Positions 9,411 to 16,725 of a DNA stretch of 40,165 nucleotides are shown in pieces; position 1 is the first letter of the stretch, and each line of letters starts with the position of its first letter. The position numbers and the translations under genes were made by a program. Under the pieces are notes generated by a model. That model was not told the DNA's origin. It worked only from the letters and a program-made list of their open reading frames with translations, and made no database searches. Source of the DNA: Bacillota bacterium (GTDB lineage Bacteria; Bacillota; Clostridia; Lachnospirales; Lachnospiraceae); the NCBI GenBank assembly GCA_023443225.1, contig JAEZVF010000074.1, forward strand, positions 1 to 40,165, written 5' to 3'.

Positions 9411-9623
9411 CTATTTTGCCTCAAACGTAGAAAGATACTCATTCAATTTGCCTACTAAAATGTCAACATTCATATCGTGAACGGAACAAGCATCTTCTAA
9501 AGACTCCATTTGGGAGGAAGGACAACCAAGGCAATGCATACCGGATGCCATCAGAATAGGAGCCAGGCCATCATTAATCTGTAAGACTTCACTAACTAGC
9601 ATATCTTTATTTACTTTTTGCAT
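9411..9623 (-). CDS. DUF1858, hybrid-cluster-protein-associated redox disulfide protein
   Basis: This 70-residue protein belongs to the DUF1858 family, which is often found beside hcp. The conserved core GMHCLGCPSSQMESLEDAC contains the CxxC pair (C31/C34 region) expected to form a redox disulfide. It has no signal peptide and is probably a small cytosolic redox partner. AAGGAGG precedes the ATG. The gene is divergent from the unknown/hemerythrin operon and shares one central operator (9703-9724) with it. Its own -10 (TATAGT, complement of 9679-9684) is at the same 29.5-bp distance as in the hcp promoter, so co-regulation with hcp is likely. Confidence 0.88.
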   Translation of the reverse strand: MQKVNKDMLVSEVLQINDGLAPILMASGMHCLGCPSSQMESLEDACSVHDMNVDILVGKLNEYLSTFEAK

Positions 9624-9678
9624 AATAAACCTCCTTATGTTTATACTTCTATAATAATTGTTTCAATTCTATAAGAAT

Positions 9679-9748
9679 ACTATAACATACTTTTTTAAAA
9701 ATATATGTAGCTATGGCTACATATGAAAAGAGAAAGTGAAGATATAAT
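9679..9748. promoter_or_regulatory. Divergent promoters sharing one central Crp/Fnr-type palindrome
   Basis: The 22-bp palindrome at 9703-9724 (core GTAGCTATGGCTAC) has a single mismatched pair. Rightward TATAAT (9743-9748) and leftward TATAGT (complement of 9684-9679) are each exactly 29.5 bp from its centre (9713.5). Neither has a -35 box. One bound dimer would sit at -41.5 for both promoters. Confidence 0.72.
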
Positions 9749-9779
9749 AAAAACATAATAAACTTCAGGAGGTAAGTAC

Positions 9780-10379
9780 ATGAGTGCTTTTTTAGGACCA
9801 ATTCATCATTGGTTATATAATAAGATCCAAATTCAACAGAGTATTGTTGAAGGTGTAATTAAAATAGGAGAAGGCGAAATACCTGACTTAAAGGAACAAC
9901 TAAATACTAAGTTTGGTATAACAGAGACCAGACCATTGGAAGAGGTTATTGATACAAATAATATTCATGGTTGGTTGCAATCTAAGGTAACGCAAGCAGA
10001 ACGCAAACTTGCACATTGTATAGCCTCTCTGGTAAAGAAGAACCCAGATTATTACAAACAAATTGAAACTGTTTTCGAAGAGAAAGGCAAGGAATTCTCA
10101 ATAAGTATAGATAACGCTGTACAGGCTTATAAAGGAATTAGTGACAGTCTGCTTGATGGAATGCCTTGTGATCATGCAAATACTGTATTGGAGGAAAACG
10201 AGCAGCAAGTGATCTGGAAAAGAAATACTTGCGTCCATAAGGATTACTGGGAAGAGGCCGGTAGTGATATTAACATTTACTATTCCTTGAGGGAAGCTTT
10301 TATTCGTGGGTTCTTAAGCGAATCAGATTTTATTTTTGAGAAGATAGATGAGATTACCAATAGAATTAAAAGGAGGTAG
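9780..10379 (+). CDS. Unknown 199-aa protein, co-regulated with the hcp group
   Basis: I do not recognise a named family. The protein is soluble and mostly helical in appearance, opening SAFLGPIHHWLYNKIQIQQS. It contains a His-His pair (residues 8-9), MPCDHANT near residue 130 and NTCVHKDYWEEAG near residue 153. These His/Cys clusters might bind a metal, heme or Fe-S centre, but that is a guess. AGGAGG lies 7 bases before the ATG. The hemerythrin gene begins 3 bases after its stop and both follow the activated promoter, so the pair is an operon probably involved in NO or oxygen stress. Confidence 0.8.
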   Translation: MSAFLGPIHHWLYNKIQIQQSIVEGVIKIGEGEIPDLKEQLNTKFGITETRPLEEVIDTNNIHGWLQSKVTQAERKLAHCIASLVKKNPDYYKQIETVFEEKGKEFSISIDNAVQAYKGISDSLLDGMPCDHANTVLEENEQQVIWKRNTCVHKDYWEEAGSDINIYYSLREAFIRGFLSESDFIFEKIDEITNRIKRR

Positions 10380-10382
10380 AAA

Positions 10383-10946
10383 ATGAATAGTATCGAATTA
10401 ATGATGAATGAACACAAATACATTAAGAGAATGCTAAGCGTGGTAAGAAGTGCATGCTATAAAGTAATGCTTGGAGCAGAAATTAATTATGATGATTTTG
10501 ATAAAATGATAGATTTTATTCGTAACTATGCAGATATACATCATCATGGGAAAGAAGAACAGTTCCTATTTAAAGAAATGGTGGACAATTTAGGAAGTAT
10601 GGGTACAAACTTAGTTACACATGGAATGCTTGTTGAACATGATTGGGGCAGACTATTTATTAGTGAGTTGAAAGCTGCACTTTTAAGGGTGAAGGCTGGA
10701 GATGAAGAAAGCAAATTAGATATTCTTGCAAATGCAGTTGGATATGTAAACCATTTAGGAAGGCACATAGAGAAAGAAGATGCAGTTGTTTACACCTTTG
10801 CAGAGAAGAAACTGGAACCTGAGGTCCTAGAACGTGTTAATAAGCAGACAGATTCATTCGAGGAAGAGGCAAGAAATAAGGGTACTCAAACAAAATATAT
10901 TGAACTTTTAAAAGAATTAGAAGGAAAGTATTTAAACGATAAATAA
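10383..10946 (+). CDS. Hemerythrin-domain protein
   Basis: The 187-residue protein is a hemerythrin-like four-helix bundle. The di-iron ligand pattern is visible as H14 (NEHKYIKRML), HHHGKEEQFLF (about residues 54-64), HGMLVEHDWGR (about 80-90) and HIEKEDAVVY (about 124-133). Such proteins bind oxygen or NO, or repair damaged iron centres (compare YtfE/RIC and DUF438-type proteins). AAAGGAGG immediately precedes it, overlapping the end of the unknown gene, so the two are translated from one message. A terminator follows within 30 bases. Confidence 0.9.
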   Translation: MNSIELMMNEHKYIKRMLSVVRSACYKVMLGAEINYDDFDKMIDFIRNYADIHHHGKEEQFLFKEMVDNLGSMGTNLVTHGMLVEHDWGRLFISELKAALLRVKAGDEESKLDILANAVGYVNHLGRHIEKEDAVVYTFAEKKLEPEVLERVNKQTDSFEEEARNKGTQTKYIELLKELEGKYLNDK

Positions 10947-10971
10947 GAAAAATTGAGAAGCTATTCAGATA

Positions 10972-11010
10972 GGATATATCAACGTAATATGATTGATATA
11001 TCCTTTGTTT
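10972..11010 (+). terminator. Terminator of the hemerythrin operon
   Basis: GGATATATCA pairs perfectly with TGATATATCC (10-bp stem, 12-nt loop), followed by TTTGTTT. Confidence 0.82.
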
Positions 11011-11049
11011 AATTTAATAAGAAAATTCATGAGATGATATTAAACCTTT

Positions 11050-11125
11050 ACCGTGGGTTGTGCAGACACGCGATAGGAAAATGCACTTTGTGTCCACGTC
11101 TGGTGAGTTTTGCTTTTTTGCTTAT
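11050..11125 (+). promoter_or_regulatory. GC-rich leader with competing hairpins before the CooS-family gene
   Basis: Within AT-rich surroundings, 11050-11110 is GC-rich. It has GACAC...GTGTC and CAGAC...GTCTG pairs that share bases, plus CGTGG...CCACG, followed by a T-rich run (GTTTTGCTTTTTTG). It could be an attenuator or a structured RNA leader. I do not match it to a known riboswitch class. Confidence 0.25.
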
Positions 11126-11222
11126 GAATTCTCTTATTCACTGAGAACAAAGTATGAATTATGCATCTAGATTATGGGTATATTACCATTTGAATGATAG
11201 AATAAATGGAGGTAATTATGCA

Positions 11223-13136
11223 ATGCTAGAATCAATAATGGAAAAAACACAAGGTCGTGTCAGTTATCATGACTCTGTTGAAGAAATGCTAATTAGAATA
11301 CGAGATGACGGATTATCCAGTGTATTTTCTAGATGGAATGAGCAGGAAAAAATTCGATGCAAATACTGCTTGCAGGGATTGAGTTGCCAATTATGTACAC
11401 AGGGACCTTGTAGGATTAGTGAGAAGGGTGGTATTGAGAAAGGTGTCTGTGGTATTGGTCCGGATGCGATGGCTATGAGAAACCTTCTTATGAGAAATAT
11501 CATGGGCGCAGCAACCTATGCCCATCATGCATATGAAGCTTTTCGTACTTTAAAGGCAACAGGAGAAGGGAAAACCACCTTTCAGATTACGGATGTTGAC
11601 AAATTGAAATGGATGTGTGAAAAAACTGGAATCAGTACCGAGCAGGATATCAATCAAATGGCAATTCAGCTAGCAGAATTATTGGACGAAGAAATGAAAG
11701 TGAATCCGGATCATAAGAGTATTATGGTAGAAGTATTTGCACCTAAGAAACGCTTGCCCTTATGGAAAGAACTTCACGTTTATCCTTCTGGTGTCCAACA
11801 TGAAGTGGAACTAGGTATTGCAAGCTGCTTAACCAATGTTGATGGAGATTATGTCTCCCTTGCAAAAAAAGCATTACGGCTCGGATTGTCAACAATTTAT
11901 ACAGCCCAAATTGGATTAGAGATGACACAGGATATCTTGTTCGGTACACCGATGCCACACGAAGTGGATGTGGATTTGGGTATTATGGATCCAGATTATG
12001 TGAATATTGCCTTTAATGGACATCAACCCTGGATAGGAGCTGCTACATTACAGAAAGCTAAATTGCAAGAATATCAGGAAAAGGCAAAGCAAGCAGGTGC
12101 TAAAGGAATTCATATCGTGGGATCCATCGAAACCGGACAGGAATTGCTGCAAAGATTTCCTATGGATGATGTATTTGTAGGACTCATGGGTAACTGGCTG
12201 TCAATTGAACCATTTCTAGCAACAGGAACTGTGGATGCCTATGTTATGGAAGAAAACTGTTCTCCACCGGCAATTGATCAATATGCAGAAAAATACCAGG
12301 TTGCCCTGGTTAGTGTAAGTACGATTATCGGAGTACCCGGCACCGAACATGAGATGCCATATTATCCGGCTAAGGCGGCGGAAATGGCAGATCAATGTAT
12401 TCAAATAGCCATTGAAAATTTTAAAAAACGCCATAAAAAAATCAAACCGATGGTTCCGAAACATAAACAAAAAGCGATTGCTGGTTTTTCAACGGAAGCT
12501 GTGTTAAAAGCAATTGGAAATGATTTGAATAATCTGGTTGATGTCATCGCCAAGGGACAAATCAAAGGCATTGTCGCACTTGCTAATTGTTCCACCTTAA
12601 GAAATGGTCCTCAGGATTGGAATACCGTAAACCTGACAAAGGAATTGATTAAAAAAGATATTCTTGTTGTAGCCGGTGGTTGTGGAAATCATGGTCTAGA
12701 AGTTGCAGGAATGTGTAATTTGGATGCAGTCGACCTGGCAGGAGAAGGCTTAAAGGGAGTATGCAAAGCTTTGGGCATACCTCCGGTATTAAGCTTTGGT
12801 ACCTGTACGGACACAGGTAGAATATCCATGCTCGTAACCGCATTGGCAGAGCACTTAAATCTTGATATTTCGGATCTTCCGATCGCAGTCACCGCACCGG
12901 AATGGATGGAACAAAAGGCAACCATTGACGGCATTTTTGCAGTAGGATATGGTGCCTATACGCATCTTTCTCCTACCCCTTTTATTACTGGGGCACCGAA
13001 GCTTGTTAAATTGCTTACTGAAGATGTAGAAGGCCTGACAGGTGGAAAAATTGCCTTAGGTGATGATCCGGTAGAAGTTGCAAATGATATTGAAGCGCAT
13101 ATTATTAAGAAGAGAAAGAAGATGGGTCTTCAATAA
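11223..13136 (+). CDS. cooS: CooS-family CODH-like protein with a hybrid-cluster-type ligand set
   Basis: This 637-residue protein has the full CooS fold. C46/C49 are candidate D-cluster ligands, and C55, C58, C63 and C76 are the B-cluster cubane ligands. At the active site it keeps H267, C346, C456, C487 and C528, matching H261, C333, C446, C476 and C526 of the Carboxydothermus enzyme. The C295 position is E303 (GSIETG instead of ICCTG), and the residue two before K565 is E563. Those two glutamates occupy the positions of the hybrid-cluster ligands E265 and E488 of the Hcp in this window. Two of the three proton-relay histidines are also changed. I therefore expect a hydroxylamine/NO-type redox role rather than CO oxidation. 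The start at 11223 has GGAGG ten bases upstream; the longer frame from 11154 lacks one. Confidence 0.88.
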   Translation: MLESIMEKTQGRVSYHDSVEEMLIRIRDDGLSSVFSRWNEQEKIRCKYCLQGLSCQLCTQGPCRISEKGGIEKGVCGIGPDAMAMRNLLMRNIMGAATYAHHAYEAFRTLKATGEGKTTFQITDVDKLKWMCEKTGISTEQDINQMAIQLAELLDEEMKVNPDHKSIMVEVFAPKKRLPLWKELHVYPSGVQHEVELGIASCLTNVDGDYVSLAKKALRLGLSTIYTAQIGLEMTQDILFGTPMPHEVDVDLGIMDPDYVNIAFNGHQPWIGAATLQKAKLQEYQEKAKQAGAKGIHIVGSIETGQELLQRFPMDDVFVGLMGNWLSIEPFLATGTVDAYVMEENCSPPAIDQYAEKYQVALVSVSTIIGVPGTEHEMPYYPAKAAEMADQCIQIAIENFKKRHKKIKPMVPKHKQKAIAGFSTEAVLKAIGNDLNNLVDVIAKGQIKGIVALANCSTLRNGPQDWNTVNLTKELIKKDILVVAGGCGNHGLEVAGMCNLDAVDLAGEGLKGVCKALGIPPVLSFGTCTDTGRISMLVTALAEHLNLDISDLPIAVTAPEWMEQKATIDGIFAVGYGAYTHLSPTPFITGAPKLVKLLTEDVEGLTGGKIALGDDPVEVANDIEAHIIKKRKKMGLQ

Positions 13137-13150
13137 CGAAAATAAATAAG

Positions 13151-13223
13151 TGGAGATAATGGGACTCGAACCCACGGCCTCCTGCATGCCATGCAGGCGC
13201 TCTCCCATCTGAGCTATATCCCC
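13151..13223 (-). tRNA. tRNA-Ala (GGC)
   Basis: On the minus strand the 73 bases fold as a cloverleaf: acceptor GGGGATA, D arm GCTCAGATGGGAGAGC, anticodon arm CCTGC-ATGGCAT-GCAGG and T arm with GTTCGAGTC. The anticodon is GGC with a normal U33. CCA is not encoded. Confidence 0.93.
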
Positions 13224-13233
13224 TTAATGTGGA

Positions 13234-13306
13234 TGGAGACAACTGGACTTGAACCAGCGACCCCCTGCTTGTCGAGCAGGTGCTCTCCCGACTGAGCTAT
13301 GTCTCC
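13234..13306 (-). tRNA. tRNA-Val (GAC) with C33
   Basis: The 73-base minus-strand cloverleaf has acceptor GGAGACA/TGTCTCC, anticodon arm CCTGC-TCGACAA-GCAGG, and T arm GCTGG-TTCAAGT-CCAGT. Counting gives anticodon GAC (Val), but position 33 is C instead of the nearly universal U. CCA is not encoded. It is ten bases from tRNA-Ala and probably shares its transcript. Confidence 0.88.
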
Positions 13307-13477
13307 ATAATAGGAATTATAGCATGAAACAAAGCTTCAAACAAGAGGATTAGTGAAGTAACTTAGTAAAGGAACAAAATGGTGTACAATTCAATTGAAT
13401 ATTGCTAGTTGGAAAGAAACATAAATTATGACTTTGCATATACTAAAGTATAAAAATTTTAAATACATGGAGTATAT

Positions 13478-13678
13478 ATGGACGGTCGTAATGAAATGTT
13501 CGAAAGAAGACGCGATATGAGAGATGATATGGACATGAGACGTGAAAATGAAATGAGAGAAGAATTTAACAGAAGAATGGATTTTGACAGAAGACATGAA
13601 ATGGAAAGAAGAGAAGAACATGATAGGAGACATGATTTTGACTTAAGATTTCCTTTTTGGTGGATGTTCTTTCGTTGA
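13478..13678 (+). CDS. Small, highly charged Arg/Asp/Glu/Met-rich protein (66 aa)
   Basis: The protein is almost entirely Arg, Asp, Glu, Met, Asn, His and Phe in short alternating blocks (RRxM, DRRHE), and it ends with an aromatic tail LRFPFWWMFFR. TGGAG lies 7 bases before the ATG, and a strong terminator follows 21 bases after the stop, so it looks like a real single-gene unit. There is no signal peptide. The alternating charge suggests a long helix or a disordered polyampholyte with an aromatic anchor. I cannot assign a function. Confidence 0.65.
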   Translation: MDGRNEMFERRRDMRDDMDMRRENEMREEFNRRMDFDRRHEMERREEHDRRHDFDLRFPFWWMFFR

Positions 13679-13699
13679 TGTAAATTAATAAATTTATCC

Positions 13700-13736
13700 A
13701 CTACCAACTGTCTGATATTTAGTTGGTAGTTTTTTT
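13700..13736 (+). terminator. Terminator of the charged small protein gene
   Basis: ACTACCAACT pairs perfectly with AGTTGGTAGT, followed by seven T residues. Confidence 0.88.
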
Positions 13737-13766
13737 ATGCAATAAACTACAATTTGTTTCTGCAAA

Positions 13767-13868
13767 TTACCGGCAAAGAAGCTCATTCTTAAGTAAAGCA
13801 ATTTGCTTTTTAAGATCTTCAATATCTTCTTGAACTTGATCATTTTGTGAAATGCAACCTATCACCAT
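13767..13868 (-). pseudogene. C-terminal fragment of an unidentified coiled-coil protein
   Basis: A minus-strand frame of 33 codons ends ...QEDIEDLKKQIALLKNELLCR. This looks like the coiled-coil tail of a larger protein (for example a MerR-type regulator), but nothing upstream continues it and a stop lies just before its first Met. It abuts the permease fragment head on, which suggests a rearrangement point near 13850-13868. Confidence 0.35.
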
Positions 13869-14070
13869 ATTTAATCCGGTATTACGTTTCCTGTTTACTT
13901 TTATTATCCCAGTTTCCTTTATTGCTTATTATCCGAGCCTAGTGTTCTTGCGTCCGGACAATATTCCCTTACTTACCTATGCTTCGCCCTTTCTGGGATT
14001 CCTGTGGTTTTGGGGAAGCTATAAAATCTGGATGAAAGGTGCTATGTCTTATAGTGGCACTGGATCATGA
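13852..14070 (+). pseudogene. C-terminal fragment of an ABC-2 (DUF990-type) permease
   Basis: The 72 residues begin PITIFNPVLRFLFTFIIPVSF, continue IAYYPSLVFL and end with two membrane segments and YSGTGS. This matches the last quarter of DUF990-type ABC-2 permeases. The remaining three quarters and the partner ATPase are missing and there is no ribosome binding site, so it is a remnant. Confidence 0.6.
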
Positions 14071-14196
14071 TTTTGCATTAAATTTCAAAAGTGGATACAT
14101 CTTTATTGGGATTTGTGTTATGATGGGTGGATAAATCTTAAATGTACAATCAAGCAATAAAAAATTAGAGAATTGTAAAAATGAAATGAGGAGCTT

Positions 14197-14874
14197 ATGG
14201 TTGAAATATTACAAGAAGATAATCAAATCCTAGTCTGCATAAAACCGGTCGGAGTTCTTTCACAGCCCGATACCAGTGGAGAAGAAGACATGATTACCTT
14301 ATTAAATGAACATGTAAACATAAAACAGGAAAAATCTAATATAAACCCGATACATCGATTGGATAGAAATGTTGGAGGTGTAATGGTATTTGCAAAAAAG
14401 CCATATGCTGCCGCACAATTATCAAAAGCCATTCAAGAGCGAACCTTTCAGAAAGAATATTATGCCATTGTGCATGGATGCCCAGGAGAAAAACAGGGAG
14501 TCTATAAAGACCTGCTGTTTAAGGATTCCTCAAAGAATAAATCCTTCGTAGTGAGTCGTCCAAGAAAAGGGGTTAAGGAAGCCTCTTTGGAATATCAAGT
14601 AATGGACACAAATGAGTCTCCCATCGGAGTAATTTCCTTAGTGAAAATCCGGCTGCATACTGGCAGAACCCATCAAATTAGGGTACAATTTTCTTCCAGA
14701 AAGATGCCCTTGGTTGGCGATGGGAAGTACGGCAGCAAGGACAATGGTTGTGAAATAGCCTTGTGGTCCCATAAGTTAGAATTCTTACATCCGACAAAGA
14801 AGGAAAAAGTAGAATATGCCAAAATGCCTCCAGGATGTTATCCTTGGAATCTGTTTAGTATATTGAGTCAGTAG
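14197..14874 (+). CDS. RluA-family pseudouridine synthase
   Basis: The 225-residue protein carries the RluA catalytic motif HRLDRNVGG (about residues 53-61), whose aspartate is the nucleophile, followed by KEYYAIVHG and the RTHQIRVQFSSRKMPLVGD motif. It lacks an N-terminal S4 domain. It isomerises uridine in rRNA or tRNA; the exact target cannot be told. GAGG lies just upstream of the ATG. Its last codons coincide with the junction to a cheB fragment, but the protein reaches the usual family end. Confidence 0.9.
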   Translation: MVEILQEDNQILVCIKPVGVLSQPDTSGEEDMITLLNEHVNIKQEKSNINPIHRLDRNVGGVMVFAKKPYAAAQLSKAIQERTFQKEYYAIVHGCPGEKQGVYKDLLFKDSSKNKSFVVSRPRKGVKEASLEYQVMDTNESPIGVISLVKIRLHTGRTHQIRVQFSSRKMPLVGDGKYGSKDNGCEIALWSHKLEFLHPTKKEKVEYAKMPPGCYPWNLFSILSQ

Positions 14875-15101
14875 CTAAGGCCGCAGGTGCTATGTCGGTA
14901 GGAGTTATTCTGACTGGAATGGGGTATGATGGAGCAAAAGGCCTTCTTGCAATGAAACGCAAAGGTGCAAGGACCATTGGTCAAAATCAAGAGTCATCGA
15001 TAGTCTATGGTATGCCAAAAGTGGCTTATGAGGTTGGTGCAGTGGAAAAACAAGCATCACTTCAGAATATTCCGAGAGTCTTGTTATCTATGTTGCGATA
15101 G
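14865..15101 (+). pseudogene. C-terminal fragment of CheB methylesterase
   Basis: The frame reads ESVAKAAGAMSVGVILTGMGYDGAKGL..., the C-terminal part of the CheB catalytic domain including its conserved GVILTGMGxDGA segment. It continues to a normal-looking end. The receiver domain and the catalytic Ser/His region are missing, and no other chemotaxis gene is present. An isolated reading from ATG 14892 has no ribosome binding site. It is a remnant fused to the 3' end of the pseudouridine synthase gene. Confidence 0.7.
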
Positions 15102-15130
15102 ATGCTTATCTATGTTGGAAAATGTAAAAC

Positions 15131-15175
15131 CAGTCAAAACGTATAGTTGCTACTTATCCGTTTTGGCTGATTTTT
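15131..15175 (+). terminator. Hairpin terminator after the cheB fragment
   Basis: CAGTCAAAACG pairs with CGTTTTGGCTG (one wobble) and is followed by ATTTTT. It may also serve the converging permease gene. Confidence 0.65.
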
Positions 15176-15182
15176 AATTTCA

Positions 15183-16004
15183 TTAATTATATTTATTCTC
15201 GAAATAAGTTAGTAATTGATACAAACCGGCTGCCATCACACAAAGGATGACGATCGACATAATAACCCAGTCTAGTTTAAATACTTGGCTTCCGTATATA
15301 ATTAGGTATCCTAAACCAGCATTGGCAGCTAAGAATTCACCGATAATAACACCTACCAGGGAAAGGCCAATATCTACTTTCATAACACTAAGGATGGAAG
15401 GTATATTGCTGGGGATGACTACTTTAAATAAAACGTCACGTTTATTTCCACCCAAAGTACGTATCAATTTCACTTTATCTTCTTCTACACTGATGAAATC
15501 GGTATATAATGATATGATACTACCAAAGACAGCTACGGATATGGCAGCAATAATGATGGTTTTCACATTGTTTCCAAGCCATACGATAAACACAGGGGCC
15601 AGTGCTGATTTTGGGAGACTGTTTAATACAACAAGGTAGGGTTCAAGTGTTTTGGCAATGTTATTATTCCACCATAGCAAAACTGCTACAAGGATTCCTA
15701 TGATAATTACCAAGGAAAAGCTGACTAGGGTTTCAAATAAAGTAATACCTATATGATAAAAAATACTTCCGTCCGCGGCCATATCTGCAAAGCATTTCAC
15801 AACCCGTGATGGACTGCTGAAAATAAAGGAATTGAGTATCTTTAGCCGGGTGGTAATTTCCCATAAAAACAGAAAGGATACGATTATCAAGATTTGATTG
15901 ATGCGTATCTTATTTAAGTTTTTTAAATAGCTTTTAATATAAGCTTCATGGGAAGGAGATATGGGAACCTGGGCAGAGTATAATTTTTTTTTAGTATATC
16001 TCAT
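15183..16004 (-). CDS. ABC transporter permease, taurine/nitrate/sulfonate type
   Basis: This 273-residue permease has about six membrane segments and the cytoplasmic coupling loop VKLIRTLGGNKRDVLFKVVIPSNIP, as in SsuC/TauC/ThiX-type permeases. Its start overlaps the end of the ATPase gene by 14 bases, so the two formed an operon. The substrate is unknown because no periplasmic-type binding protein gene is present. The 7.7-kb insertion into the upstream ATPase gene probably disables the system and may also cut this gene off from its promoter. Confidence 0.88.
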   Translation of the reverse strand: MRYTKKKLYSAQVPISPSHEAYIKSYLKNLNKIRINQILIIVSFLFLWEITTRLKILNSFIFSSPSRVVKCFADMAADGSIFYHIGITLFETLVSFSLVIIIGILVAVLLWWNNNIAKTLEPYLVVLNSLPKSALAPVFIVWLGNNVKTIIIAAISVAVFGSIISLYTDFISVEEDKVKLIRTLGGNKRDVLFKVVIPSNIPSILSVMKVDIGLSLVGVIIGEFLAANAGLGYLIIYGSQVFKLDWVIMSIVILCVMAAGLYQLLTYFENKYN

Positions 16005-16627
16005 TCTGACTTAGCTCCTTCCATATTAAATTGAAGTAATCACGAAATTCCGGAGCACTTCTTGCACGAAATGGAGTCTTTCCTTCAACGGTCAGAGAAA
16101 CGTCAATGATTCGTTTAATAGTACCCGGGCGTGGGGTTAATACAATAATTCGGTCCGCCATAGATATGGCTTCTGATATATCATGTGTAATTAGTATAGC
16201 AGTTTTCTTTTCTTTTCGAATAATTCCCCATATGTCATCTGAAACTTCGATACGAGTTTGATAGTCCAAAGCCGAAAAAGGCTCATCCAATAATAAAATA
16301 TCAGGCTCTAATAACAAAGTACGGATTAAGGCAGCTCTTTGCCTCATTCCACCAGATAATTCAGATGGACGGGCATTTTTAAATGTAATTAATCCATAAG
16401 TTGTAAGCATGTCATTTATTAAAATATAACTATTTTCTGTTAATTTGTGCTGAATCTCCAGCCCAAGAGTAAGATTTCTTATGGTTGAACGCCATTCTAG
16501 CAGATGGTCCTTCTGCAACATATACCCAATATTTTTACCGGAAGATTTTAAATCTTTATTATCTATATAAATTCCGCCCCTGTCAGGATGAATTAATCCT
16601 GCAATAAGTGACAGGAGTGTTGATTTA
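15991..16627 (-). pseudogene. ABC ATPase (SsuB/TauB type), 3' part of a gene split by the element
   Basis: From the Walker A lysine codon onward the protein is normal: KSTLLSLIAGLIHP, signature LSGGMRQRAALIRT, Walker B ILLLDEPFSALD and H-loop ITHD. The preceding 46 residues, including GPSGCG, are absent here and lie 7.7 kb away at 24374-24511. Joining the two parts gives a 257-residue ATPase of normal length with GPSGCGKST intact. The open frame that continues to 16656 begins with element sequence and has no ribosome binding site. Confidence 0.9.
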
Positions 16628-16640
16628 GCAATGGTATAGT
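16610..16640. other. attL, left junction of the integrated element
   Basis: On the plus strand the host sequence GTGTTGAT meets TTA (16625-16627), then element sequence GCAATGG. The TTA trinucleotide is shared with attR and contains the crossover core. GCAATGG is one arm of the reconstructed attP palindrome. Confidence 0.8.
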
Positions 16641-16725
16641 AATGGAAAAATAGCATGAGAACATCATATATTTATGATTGGCGAATATTATAATAAAGAG
16701 TACCTTTTGCTGGGATAGGGTTTTT

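Noticed and set aside
11154..11222. Longer N-terminus for the CooS-family protein
   Set aside because: No ribosome binding site is found at 11154, while GGAGG sits correctly before 11223, where the family-like sequence begins.
13391..13707. Two Ser/His-rich minus-strand ORFs over the charged small protein
   Set aside because: They are complements of the Arg/Asp-rich codons. The plus strand has the ribosome binding site and the terminator.
15991..16656. ATPase starting at 16656 as an intact 221-aa gene
   Set aside because: The first ten codons are element sequence, Walker A is incomplete and no ribosome binding site is present; the real start is at 24511.
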